From Saxidomus purpurata (taxonomy: Eukaryota > Mollusca > Bivalvia > Venerida > Veneridae), in NCBI GenBank assembly GCA_022818135.1, contig JAFMSR010000005.1:34420872-34484871 (forward strand): DNA of 64,000 nucleotides, given 5' to 3'. Both the position numbers and the translations under genes were made by a program. How positions within the stretch are numbered: position 1 is the first letter of the stretch; each line of letters starts with the position of its first letter. The notes under the pieces are model-generated. The model was not told the origin of the DNA and searched no databases. It saw only the letters and a program-made list of their open reading frames with translations. Positions 23,047-32,798 of the stretch are shown here, in pieces.

Positions 23047-23461
23047 TAGGAATCGCCAAAATAGTATATATCATATAATTCAATATTGCTCATAAACAAA
23101 TTGTGTCAAGAAAATAAAATTCATACACAAATTAAAGAGGAAAATATTTTAACTTTGTTCCTAAGTAAAACAGAAATTTATCAAAATATATGTGTCCATC
23201 TGCAATATTTGCCATAATATGTTTGTACGCAATAGTTTGAAAGTGATAATTTAGTTAAAATTTCTTTAAGCTAAACGGATACACACTTGAGATACTGTAA
23301 AAACCATCAATGTTGTGAGTCACCGATTTTGTTAATTTTGTGTGTTAGGCAATTCGCGAATTATAGGAATCCTACAAAAGAAATCATCTGACAGTATCAT
23401 TTGCTGCAGAAAGAGATACAATCCAAGAATAAAAGTGCCAACAAAACTGCATTTTATAATA

Positions 23462-24803
23462 AACTAGATGGTTATTTTTGTCACAAAAACAAATGTCTCC
23501 CAAATGGCAGTTTGTCAATGATTGTAATACTGAGACAGGATATTAAAATAAAATAATTGTGGAGAAGAAGTGAAGATAAATAATTAAATTCCATTGTTGA
23601 GTGGGGAATGTGTCTGTTACATCTCATCACAGTTGCTGAACACTTCGTTCAGACACGAAATACAGTCACATGACTTTTGATCTCTAATTGTGACCTTGAC
23701 CTTGAACAAAGGTGGTCGTTACACGTATGCGCTCTGCACATCGTCTCAATATGGTGAACATTTGTGGTGAGTTATTCTAAAATCCTTCAAGGGGTACAAG
23801 AGATATGGAGCGGACACAAAATATAGTCACATCACCTTTGATACAGTACACGCAATCTAATTGTCATTATCATCTTAGTAACAAATAAAGCTACCACTTT
23901 CTTGTAATAATCTCATTAAAATATATACACAACTTTAACCTGTACTTATATCTAGTGAGTTAATTGCTATATTTAATGTTTTTCCAAGATGATAAAGGGT
24001 AAAGCCTTCTCTATTAAGCTTCCAATTAAAATATGTTACAAACGAGAAATTGACCAACGGTCACTGTGACCTTGACCTTTGAACTACTGACCCCAAAAAC
24101 AATAGGGATCATCTGCTCAATAAGACCATTCATCCTATGAAGTTTGAGAGCTGTAGGTCAAAAGGAACTCTAGTTATCGTCCGGAAACGAAGAATGGACG
24201 GACGGACTGACGGACTCCCCCCAGTTTGAGGGTTGTAGGTCAAAAGGAACTCTAGTTATCATCCGGAAACGAGAAATTAACCAACGGTCACTGTGACCTT
24301 GACCTTTGACCTACTGACCCCAAAAACAATAGGGATCATCTGCTCTATAAGACCAATCATCCTATGAAGTTTGAGGTCTGTAGGTCTAAAGGAACTCTAG
24401 TTATCATCCGGAAACGAGAAATTGACCAACGGTCAGTGTGACCTTGACCTTTGACCTACTGACCCCAAAAACAATAGGGATCATCAGCTCTATAAGACCA
24501 ATCATCCTATGAAGTTTGAGGGCTGTAGGTCAAAAGGAACTCTAGTTATCATCCGGAAACGAGAAATTGACCAACGGTCACTGTGACCTTGACCTTTGAA
24601 CTACTGACCCCAAAAACAATAGGGATCATCTGCTCAATAAGACCATTCATCCTATGAAGTTTGAGAGCTGTAGGTCAAAAGGAACTCTAGTTATCGTCCG
24701 GAAACGAAGAATGGACGGACGGACTGACGGACTGACGGACGGACGGACTGACGGACAGGGCAAAAACAATATGTCTCCCCCCGAGGTGGGGGAGACATAA
24801 TAA
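23462..24803. mobile_element. 1.34-kb tandem-repeat element inserted only in unit A
   Basis: Unit B has an uninterrupted site (attgcaatttataataaatc at about 43108), whereas A reads ttataataaa, then 1.34 kb, then aataaatttcag. AATAAA is therefore a likely target duplication. The element starts with cacaaaaacaaatgtctccc and ends with ccgaggtgggggagacataa. The terminal tgtctccc/gggagaca are inverted. It encodes no protein. It sits just upstream of the first coding exon of syntaxin A. Confidence 0.75.
24048..24775 (+). repeat. near-identical tandem units of ~140 bp inside the unit-A element
   Basis: Units begin gagaaattgaccaacggtca at about 24043, 24270, 24414 and 24561. Each continues with ctgtgaccttgacctttga, ccaaaaacaatagggatcat and ctctagttatcatccggaaa. 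The first and last units are followed by ggacggacggactgacgg runs. The very high identity between units, compared with other repeats in the window, indicates recent amplification. Confidence 0.9.
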
Positions 24804-24967
24804 ATTTCAGTCCCATGAGTTTGTATTTGTCTACAGCAACTGATACACAGTTTGTCCCTTGCATATCGTTTAAAGAGGTCCCGGATACCGTCACTCGGAA
24901 TTTCAACTACCGGTAGATTAATAGATAAGTGAAGATTACTAGTTTGTTTAAACCTTTATTGCTGAAA

Positions 24968-25040
24968 CAGATCATTTTGGGGAGGCTCCGTTTTTGGTAC
25001 GTGGCATTCCCTGTTTGATATTATTTTTGTTTTAATATCA
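24968..25040. repeat. ~70-bp dispersed repeat (also at 35649-35717)
   Basis: ttttggggaggctccgtttt and the following tggtacgtggcattccctgt are shared almost exactly with 35649-35717, in the same orientation. Unit B lacks it at the corresponding place (about 43285). Its nature is unknown. Confidence 0.65.
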
Positions 25041-25478
25041 GAACGGTGTTTTATCGAGACCTTTTCACAATAAATCAGGCCATTTGGTTCCGAAATGTTT
25101 GTTTTAATATCGAGGGAGGTCTTAGTATCGGATAGTCTTACATATAAAAACAGAATTTAACTGTAATATGCATGCTATCTAGGATTAGTATAACTTCTTT
25201 TTTTTGTTTTTCAGTTTTTATTTCAATTAAGCACGTATAATTCATAATAATATATAAGTAACATATTATAGTTCATGTATATTGCAAATCATGGTATTGT
25301 TTATTTTCATATGCACTTAAAGGGTTTTTGAAAGTTTAGGAAAGTGAAGAAAAAAGGATAAAACAGGTTAGATAGGTAGAAAGAAGAAGAAGAAAAAACA
25401 TTTAGAAAATGAAAAGTGAGCTTTCAATGCTGATTACCTACTGTTTGAAAGCGATATGAAGCGGTGCAACAGTGTCTC

Positions 25479-25910
25479 TCAAGCTGTATCAAATCCTTGC
25501 CATTTTGTATAAAACGTATTAAGTTTGTTTTTCATTGTGGCTATAACTTTTTCAATCTCGATTTTCTTTTGTAAAAATGGTATAAATGAATGAATGTTTG
25601 GTACTGTGGATGTATATTTGCATTTCGATATGAAGTACTTTGCCAATATAATGATGAAATTAATAATATTTTTATTTTTTGTGTCCTTTTCTGTTTGTGT
25701 ACCTAGCGATATTGATCGATAACTTAAATCATTTATGAACATGTTTTTGTTTCCAAGATACAGTTGCAAATCGACCCAAAATGTTTGAATTGGTTGACAT
25801 TCCCAGAAAAGGTGTTTGACTGTTTCTGGTGCCATCGAACAGAAGTCACAAAGTTCAGAGCTTACCAATTTGCATTTATAGAGATAGCTGTTGCTGGGAA
25901 CTAACTTCAT
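25479..25910 (-). pseudogene. LINE ORF2 C-terminal zf-RVT segment
   Basis: The peptide LVSSELCDFCSMAPETVKHL followed by FWEC is the zinc-binding zf-RVT motif (C-x2-C, H, C) found after the reverse transcriptase of L1-like and other plant/animal LINEs. It is in a different frame from the upstream segment because of a frameshift near 25.9 kb. Confidence 0.8.
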
Positions 25911-26727
25911 TAGATTGATATTGATATTCTCTTAGTTTTGTGTCAATTGTACATTTCAATGGCGTCGTAAACACAGTTTTCCATTTTATATTTACTTCAT
26001 TATCTGCGAGCAGTTCTGATTCCCATTTCTCTTTGATTTTGTTGATGTTATTGTTCATTGCTATTATCTGATTTTCATACAATAATTTGTTGGTGCCAGT
26101 ATTTTTTCTCACTTTGTTTATCAAGTAATCTGTTGATATTGCAGAATTTATTTCTTCTGTTTTTAGCTTTCTTTTCCATGTACTACTTATTGCTTTCGTC
26201 AAAGAGATATATTTTAAGAAATCCCCAGTTGAAACATCATACATATTTTGCAATTGAGTAAAGGTTAAAAAATCCTTGGTCCTAAAATCAAAAATGTGTT
26301 CTATGTTTAAAATACCCCTTTCTAGCCACGATTTGTAAAATAGCATATTTCCATTTTTCATTTTTATATTTGAGTTGTTCCAAAGTATTTCTTTTGAGAC
26401 TTTTTCTATTTTGTATCTGTAATTGATCGCGGACCAAGATGTAACTATATCCTTGAGAAAAGAAAACCTAAAAATGAGGTTATTTGCATCCGTTCTATTT
26501 ATATTACATTTAAATAATTCGGTACCTCCATACTTTTTCAGTTCTTCATGGTAAACTATATTCCACTTGGCCCGATTTTCATTTATGATTCGTTTTACCC
26601 AACTAGCTTTTATTGCATTAATAAAACTATCTACATCAATCATTTTTAAACCACCTTGATCATATGACTGAATAATTGTATTTCTCGCTATTTTGTCAGG
26701 CTTAGAGTCCAACAAAAAATCGAACAT
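25876..26727 (-). pseudogene. LINE ORF2 segment between reverse transcriptase and zf-RVT
   Basis: MFDFLLDSKPDKIARN, DQGGLKMIDVDSFINAIKAS and WVKRI match the conserved connector region of L1-like ORF2 proteins (pattern GGL-IxD-FxxAxKxSWI). It is in the same frame as the reverse transcriptase piece but separated from it by the TAG at 26857. Confidence 0.8.
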
Positions 26728-26856
26728 GATATTTTTAATTCTTTTAATTCTATCTGCTGTAGGCGTATTTAATACTGTAAGAGGGTAAACCAGTTTTGGG
26801 AATGCAAAAGATTTTAAAACAGTAATTTTCCCGATTAAGGACAGTTTCCATCGTCT

Positions 26857-27996
26857 CTATTTGTATAAAGTATGTTGAAATGCGTCTATTTTGGGGTCTA
26901 GATTAAGGTCAAGTACGTTCGACTTATCGTTTGTAAAATGTATTCCTAGTGTTGTAGCTTTGCTTGATGTCCAATTAAATTGTTTTCTTTTACAGTATGT
27001 TATGTTTGTATAGCGTAAAGATCCTATTCTCAGAACCGTACATTTTGAATACTTTAATTTTAGACCAGATGTTTCACTAAATTTTTCAAGTGTTGAAATA
27101 AGGTTTTGAAACGAACTTTCTGTGCCATCTAGGAAAAAGCTTGCATCGTCTGCAAAGAGTGTTTGCTTTATTTCATGGTCTAAAAGCTTCAGATCGATTA
27201 TGTTTTTGTTATTAATAATGTATTGAGATAGTATTTCGATTCCTATGATAAAAAGGTAAGGCGAAAGTGGACAACCTTGTCTCACACCCTTTTCTATTTT
27301 AAAGAAGTCTGAAAAATGTCCGTTGTTAGTAATGCAACTTTTTGCGTCACTATAGAAAAAAGTTTTATCCAGCTTATTAATGAATCCCCAAAATTGAAAT
27401 ATTCTAAACATTTAAAGACAAAGTTGTGATCAATACTGTCGAACGCTTTTTCGAAATCGGAGAAAAAGATTAAGCCGTCTTCATCGTCTCTATTTATGTT
27501 TTCAATTATATCATATAAAATTCTTACATTTTCACCAATGTATCTTCCCTTTATAAAACCAGTTTGATCTTTATTGATTATTTCGTCTAGGACCCTTTTT
27601 AATATATTAGCTATTGATTTAGATGCTACTTTGTAATCAACATTCAAAAGAGAAATTGGTCGCCAGTTGCTAATATTTGTGAGTGTTTTATCTTTTTTTG
27701 GTAAGAGTGAAATAATACTTTGTTTTTGTAACTCAGTCAGATTTTTGTTTTCGTTTGAGTAATTTAATGAGTTTACCAAGTATTTTCGTATGTCGTTCCA
27801 AAATTTTGTAAAATTCTATCGTTAAACCATCAGACCCTGGACTTTTCATGTTTTTCATTTCTTTAAGAGCTATGCCACATTCGTATTCTGTCAAAGACCC
27901 TTCACATGATTGTTTTTGTTCGAGGTTCAATTTTTTGTGTAAGTATGGAAAAAATTCTGAATCATCTATCAAAAACTCATCTTTCTTATACAACAT
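26857..27996 (-). pseudogene. LINE ORF2 reverse transcriptase, frameshifted
   Basis: Three overlapping pieces together cover the reverse transcriptase. MKSPGSDGLTIEFYK lies in the piece starting at 27996. NWRPISLLNVDYKVASK, QTGFIKGRYI and DFEKAFDSIDH lie in the piece starting at 27779. GVRQGCPLSPYLF and the catalytic FADD (residues 87-90 of the piece starting at 27411) complete the set. Two frameshifts separate the pieces. Catalytic Asp residues remain visible but the frame cannot produce one polypeptide. Confidence 0.88.
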
Positions 27997-28233
27997 TTTG
28001 TAAAAATTAAGTATTAAAGTAGTGATTTCTTTTCTGTTTGTTGTAGCTGCTCCATTTTGTTCTAGTTTATTTATTACTTTTTCTTTTGCTCGTTTTTTCT
28101 CAAGTGTAGAAAAATATTTGGTATTTTTTTCTGCACCTTCAACCCATTCAGCTTTTGTTCTTAGTATAATACCCTTAATTTTTTCATTTAGATAATGGTT
28201 CAGGCTATCTTTCTTGATGTTAAGTTCATGTAC

Positions 28234-29175
28234 TTAGGTTTGATTTCCTGGATTTTGATGAATTTCATTTTCTATTCTTTTGATGTTATCTTCAATTAGT
28301 TTTTGTTCTTCATTATTTTGTTTCTTTGTCTTTACTGAAAAACGTATTGATTCATTTCTTATGTTGCCTTTAAGTATTTCCCACAGGGTGTTTGGATTGG
28401 CTTCTTTATTTATTTCAACGGTTTCGTGTATTGTTTTTCGTATAATATTTTGATATTCTGGGTCCATGATAATACTGTTATTTAGTTTAAAATAGCCTGG
28501 TCCTCTATCTTGTTTCACTAGATCTATTTTTATATTGACGATTGAATGATCTGATCTATAGCTAGGTGTAATTGTGCTTTTAGAGATTATATTTAGCAGA
28601 TTTTGCGACACCAGTCTACAAAAAATTGGCGGGACACCAAGTCTACAAAAAATTGGCGGGACAGTGCTTGAGTGCCAGGTGTAACGTCTTTTATTTGGGT
28701 TTGTAATTCGCCAAATATCTTTAAGCTCATTGTTTTCAATAATTTTATTTAATCTCTCTGAATTGTGTTTATTTGTGTTAAATTTCCCGTTTAGTTTATC
28801 AATTTCAAAATTCAGGACAACATTAAAATCTCCAGCAACTATTAATGTATCATTATCATTGTCTGTAATTGTTTTCTCTAATTTTTCAAAAAAGTCTTTA
28901 TCTTCTTTATTTGGACCATATATATTTAGTAGAACATATGTGTCTTCATTTATTTCTATTTTGAGAAGTTGAATCCGACCTCTAACGATGTCTTTATATT
29001 CCAAAATATTATAAGTTATGTTTTTATTTAAAAGGATGCCTACACCTCTGCTACTACTATTGTCTCCACTAATAAATATATCATGATTCCATTCTTTCTG
29101 CCATACGTCATTATCAACGATTTGTTTACAGTGAATTTCTTGTAAGAAACATACATCGTATTGCTTGTGCTTCAA
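28234..29175 (-). pseudogene. LINE ORF2 apurinic-like endonuclease, with internal 27-bp duplication
   Basis: LQEIH (catalytic Glu, residue 13), NIYGPN, AGDFNVVL (115-118 GDFN) and YRSDHSIV (SDH 208-210) identify an exonuclease-endonuclease-phosphatase domain. The first strand with its Asn is missing, so the element is 5'-truncated here. Residues 172-188 repeat VPPIFCRL twice. At the place where relatives have RLDFFLVS, the Asp is displaced. A TAA ends the frame at 28234-28236, after which the same frame continues. Confidence 0.85.
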
Positions 29176-29469
29176 AACAGTAAATACATACTTCTACATA
29201 CTTGTTTATGTGTGTTTTCTTGCCCCTGTGGGGTCTTCAATGAGTGGTTCAAGTCCTGTCAGACAGCAAACGCTTTGTATGTTGGAGTTTTGTATTTTAA
29301 CATGTTTTGAAATAAAAAATTCGGTTATAATGTCATACTTGTGATTTGGGTCTCATTTCTTTTAAACACATAATAAAGTTAGAAACTACAGTAATATACA
29401 ATGTTTTTCTTATTCAATTTAATTGGTCATAAACTTAAAAGTGATCCGGCTACAAAGAAAGTATAAATT

Positions 29470-29945
29470 CGTGTTATACAATATTTGAAAATAAGAAATA
29501 AGTCCAATAGTGTCTGGTCGCACTATATGCAGGTACATAAAAAACAAATATAATGAAAATACAAAGATCAATAAAATATAAACAAAATATCAGCAATCAG
29601 GGTGGGTCATTATTTCTGAAAACAATATTTTTAACAAAAAATCATTTTCAGCTAATACTTTATTCCTACCGTTTCTGCCTAATCGTGTCTGTATATAGAA
29701 GCATGGAAACATTTCTATCTTTTCCATTTTTAACATATACACCAACAATCCCTCGGGATTCTGCAAGTGTTATAACTCGAAAAAACGTGCGTTCACCCTA
29801 CAAAACAGCATATTTTAAGCTAGGATGTTTAAACTTTTTTCTGAAAAAGAAACAAATAACTATGCGAGGAGATGTCGAGTTCAATGTGCAAAATGTTATG
29901 ACAGACAAAAATACGTGTACTCTTTCTTAAATTGCCATCGTCTAA
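29470..29945. other. block unusually conserved between duplication units (A copy)
   Basis: Against 44000-44440 this block differs at about 2-2.5% of positions by eye, while the sequence just left of it (29200-29465) differs at about 7% plus indels. A 125-residue plus-strand frame (29553-29930) is open in both copies. All eight base differences inside it change the amino acid, which argues against protein constraint. It may hold a regulatory element, a non-coding exon or a patch of gene conversion. Confidence 0.5.
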
Positions 29946-30539
29946 CTTCAGTGCAGCAACCGTCCCTTTAAAAGAGAAGCAGAACAACCCAGACAATAAA
30001 GACACCCTACAATCTAGAAATAAATAGGTTAATAAATAGATAATTAATAATAGAAATAATTCATACAAGCTCATAAACTCGTAGATATGGCTTAAATTTG
30101 GGTTTAAACTGTTGCTCGTTTACACCACTTGAGCCGTGTAAACAACATTATAGTTGGAGTGCTGCACTCGGGAAATACTGTACAATTCATATAATTAACA
30201 GAAAAACATTGTGTGTGTGTGAAACTTTCTTACTTAAGAAAGAACGATAATCCAGTCAAAATACATGACAGGGCTATGTAACTTGTAAAACTCTTCCTTT
30301 ATTCTATTGTACACTTGATAGTGAACACGTATTCCAAGTTTCAAAACGATAGCTTTGATAGTTTGCATTTAAATGACCTAAACGCAAAACGTAAACGAAA
30401 TGCCCACTGCTAAAATGCACAGGCAAAACGTCGAGCCCGCCAGCTGCGCTACAGGAGTGGCTTTTACATATGACATGTCGTCCCGTTATGGTAAACAACT
30501 GTCCAAAGTAATATCAAAATCCTTCAATGTATGAGGACG

Positions 30540-31060
30540 ATACAGCCCGGACATGGTCTCATGAGTTTTACCTTTAATCTCAAGTGTGACCAGGACCTTT
30601 CAGCTAGAGAACTGGGCCTTGTGTGCCAACTGAGCTAAGTTAATTAATAAAAACAAGGGTTGCTTATGATGGTGAACATTTGTCCCAAGTTACATCAAAA
30701 TCCCTCCATGCATGATGAAGAAATGCTCCGGACAAAGATATTCTTGAATTTGACTTTTAACCTCTAAGTGTGACCTTGGCCTTAGACCTAGGAACCTGGT
30801 TCTTGAGCATGACACTATCTCATAACGATTAACATTTGTACCAAGTTACATCAAAATCCCTCCATGCATGAAGTAGATATGCTCCGGTATTGACCTTTAA
30901 CGTCTGTCACCTTAACCTTAGACCTAGGGACCTGGTTCTTGTGCATGACACACCGTCTCATGATGGTGAACATTTGTGCCTAGTTATTTAAGAATCCCTT
31001 GATCCATGGATATGTTACAGCCCGGACAAACTCGGACATTCGGACACACGCACGCACAAA
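30540..31060 (+). repeat. diverged tandem copies of the TGACCTTG-bearing repeat
   Basis: Three to four imperfect units each carry gtgaacatttgtgcc or a variant, aagttacatcaaaatccc, tccatgcatga, tgctccggac and a tgaccttggcctta-like block. The array ends in cggacacacgcacgcac. No coding potential. Confidence 0.7.
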
Positions 31061-31365
31061 CATACACCGAACCGCCATTGTGATAACTGTATCGAGCTCA
31101 CCGCAAGCGGTTTCGACAAAAATCAGACAAGCTAAAAATGACAAAATCCAAAAATTCTAAAATATTCGCCCCTCCCCCAAATGTATGACCCAAAAACCCG
31201 TTTGATATGTTGAAGTATATTATCCAATACAATTGTAAAGTTTGATGAGGGAATCTTAAATAATGGCAAAGTTATAGCCAACGTTAAAATAGTGTGACGA
31301 ACGGACGGACGGACAAAGCGATCCCTTTGTATCGACTATTCTCCGAAAGGGCGACACAAAAGATG
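31061..31365. repeat. repeat end with GGACGGACGGACAAAGCGATCC hairpin region, shared by both units
   Basis: From about 31247 the sequence aaatggcaaagttatagcca, then gacggacggacaaagcgat and ctccgaaagggcgaca, matches 46.99-47.10 kb in unit B, so this repeat pre-dates the duplication. Confidence 0.6.
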
Positions 31366-31705
31366 ACCAACTGAAAAGTGTACTGGTTTCAGAATCATTT
31401 TTAAAATTTCCACACCCCATTTGGGCATCATCTCAGTGGGGATCATTTTTTTCTGCAAGTTACAATCATGAAGAACTTAATAAATCTGGAGTTCCTAACA
31501 CAATTCCTGCAAAAGTTATGCATGCGTCGCGGCATAATGCTTTTGTACATGTATACCATTTCAAGTTTTATGAGACTCTATCCACCGGTTTATTGGTTAT
31601 GGCTCCGGACGGACAAACGGACAACACCAAAACAATATCCTTCCCGCCAAAACAATATCCCTCCCGCCAAAACAACATCCATCCTTCGGCGGGGGATAAT
31701 GTTAC
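31366..31705 (+). repeat. dispersed repeat ending TTCGGCGGGGGATAAT (also 47110-47405)
   Basis: It contains atgcgtcgcggcataatg and a purine-rich ccgccaaaacaatatccctc unit repeated three times near 31640-31690, then ttcggcgggggataatg. Unit B carries the matching copy at about 47110-47405 with fewer internal repeats. Two overlapping small frames in it are by-products. Confidence 0.6.
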
Positions 31706-32545
31706 TTTAAATGGCTATAATATCTATCTTTCTAAACTATTCAAAGCAACAATACAAACAATATGAATAAACACACTAGAATACAATGGCGTACAACATT
31801 AAGTAGGAGACAAACAACATCTATACTTTGTCTATTTCATGTATAAAGGCTTTTGTATTATATTTAAATGTATTGGATATTAGTAATTGTCTAATATATT
31901 AATTTTTTTATGACTTCCCCAAGCCGCCAATAGATTTGAAATAAGGGAATTCCTATTTCATTCAGCAATGACGGCTGTATGTTATCAAATCGCAAAAGTT
32001 TCGCCAAGCTAAAATTATCTTATTTACAGTTTACACTAACAACAGTGGACAACATATACGACATTTTTAGGGACGGGACGTAAAATATAGTCTGATTCAC
32101 TTTAAGTGAGATTTTTGGAGTCTGGTCGTAAAAATGGCGTACTGAATGTTGAATTTTGATTGCCATGTCTGCAGTTTCACCTGGTAAGTAGTATAACATG
32201 ACTATTTCTGGCAAATGATTACGCCGTTTCGGCTCTACTGTTTACATACTTCACTCAGTTTTTTCTTTCAAGTTTCAATAACTTTTGGTGAACCAGACTT
32301 CACTTTACCCTCCACCTGTTTTCAACCATAAAAACAGCACAGTCCCAATGCTTTAGCAGCGACTGTATAGAATGGAATGGAAAGCTTCTTAATTGGTCTG
32401 GTCGATTATTAAATAACGAATCTATCATTAAGGAGTGATCACTGTAAATTTATTGACTGAAAAGCAAGTGTGCACACCTATCATAATCCGCATGATTTGC
32501 ATAATGTCTCTCTTCAACTTGTACCTGTCAGGAGTCTTGGCAAGT
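31706..32545. other. shared right end of unit A and A/B junction
   Basis: This matches 47405-48790 in unit B with several deletions. The junction with the start of unit B lies between about 32490 and 32590. No gene is supported. Confidence 0.5.
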
Positions 32546-32798
32546 TCACCCATGGAGAAGTCCCAGGGTCGGCCGGGACTTGTAAAGAATCAAAGAAAAC
32601 AAAACCAGTTCAACACAATCCGTCTAGCACCAATCGTTCAACACAATTCACAAAACATGTTATAGATATTAACAATCAACAGGGTCTTTCTAAGACCAAC
32701 TAGCACCCATCTTTAAAAACAATTTGAAAACATATTATGAATACAGTCCACAGGGTCTTCCTCAGACAACACATTAGACCGCAGTACCGTTAAACTTC

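Larger units (their letters stand above)
25196..29180 (-). mobile_element. 5'-truncated L1/Tx1-like LINE, dead copy, private to unit A
   Basis: On the minus strand the element runs from a truncated endonuclease at about 29180 through reverse transcriptase and a CCHC-like zf-RVT end to a T-rich stretch near 25196-25215, which is its poly-A tail. The ORF2 frame is broken by TAA at 28234-28236, TAG at 26857-26859 and frameshifts near 27.75, 27.35 and 25.9 kb. Unit B shows the pre-insertion locus near 43575-43690. About 110 bp present there (aacttcttggcatgatg to gggttgcatcataac) are missing around the LINE, so integration deleted target sequence and left no clear target duplication. Confidence 0.88.
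15935..32530. repeat. unit A of a ~16-kb direct tandem duplication
   Basis: Collinear matches to unit B run through the whole block. 15975-16140 matches 32590-32780, the syntaxin exons and introns match 36.4-42.7 kb, and 24800-25195 matches 43.14-43.57 kb. Further on, 29180-30190 matches 43.66-44.69 kb, 31240-31370 matches 46.99-47.12 kb, and 32210-32490 matches 48.19-48.77 kb. Identity is high (roughly 90% by eye) but broken by insertions private to one unit. Unit A carries a private LINE, a private tandem-repeat element (23.46-24.80 kb) and a private 1.06-kb segment (21.40-22.46 kb). Confidence 0.9.

Noticed and set aside
29553..29930. 125-residue frame conserved in both duplication units as a new gene
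   Set aside because: All eight base differences between the copies change the amino acid, the peptide has no motif, and no splice or start context stands out.
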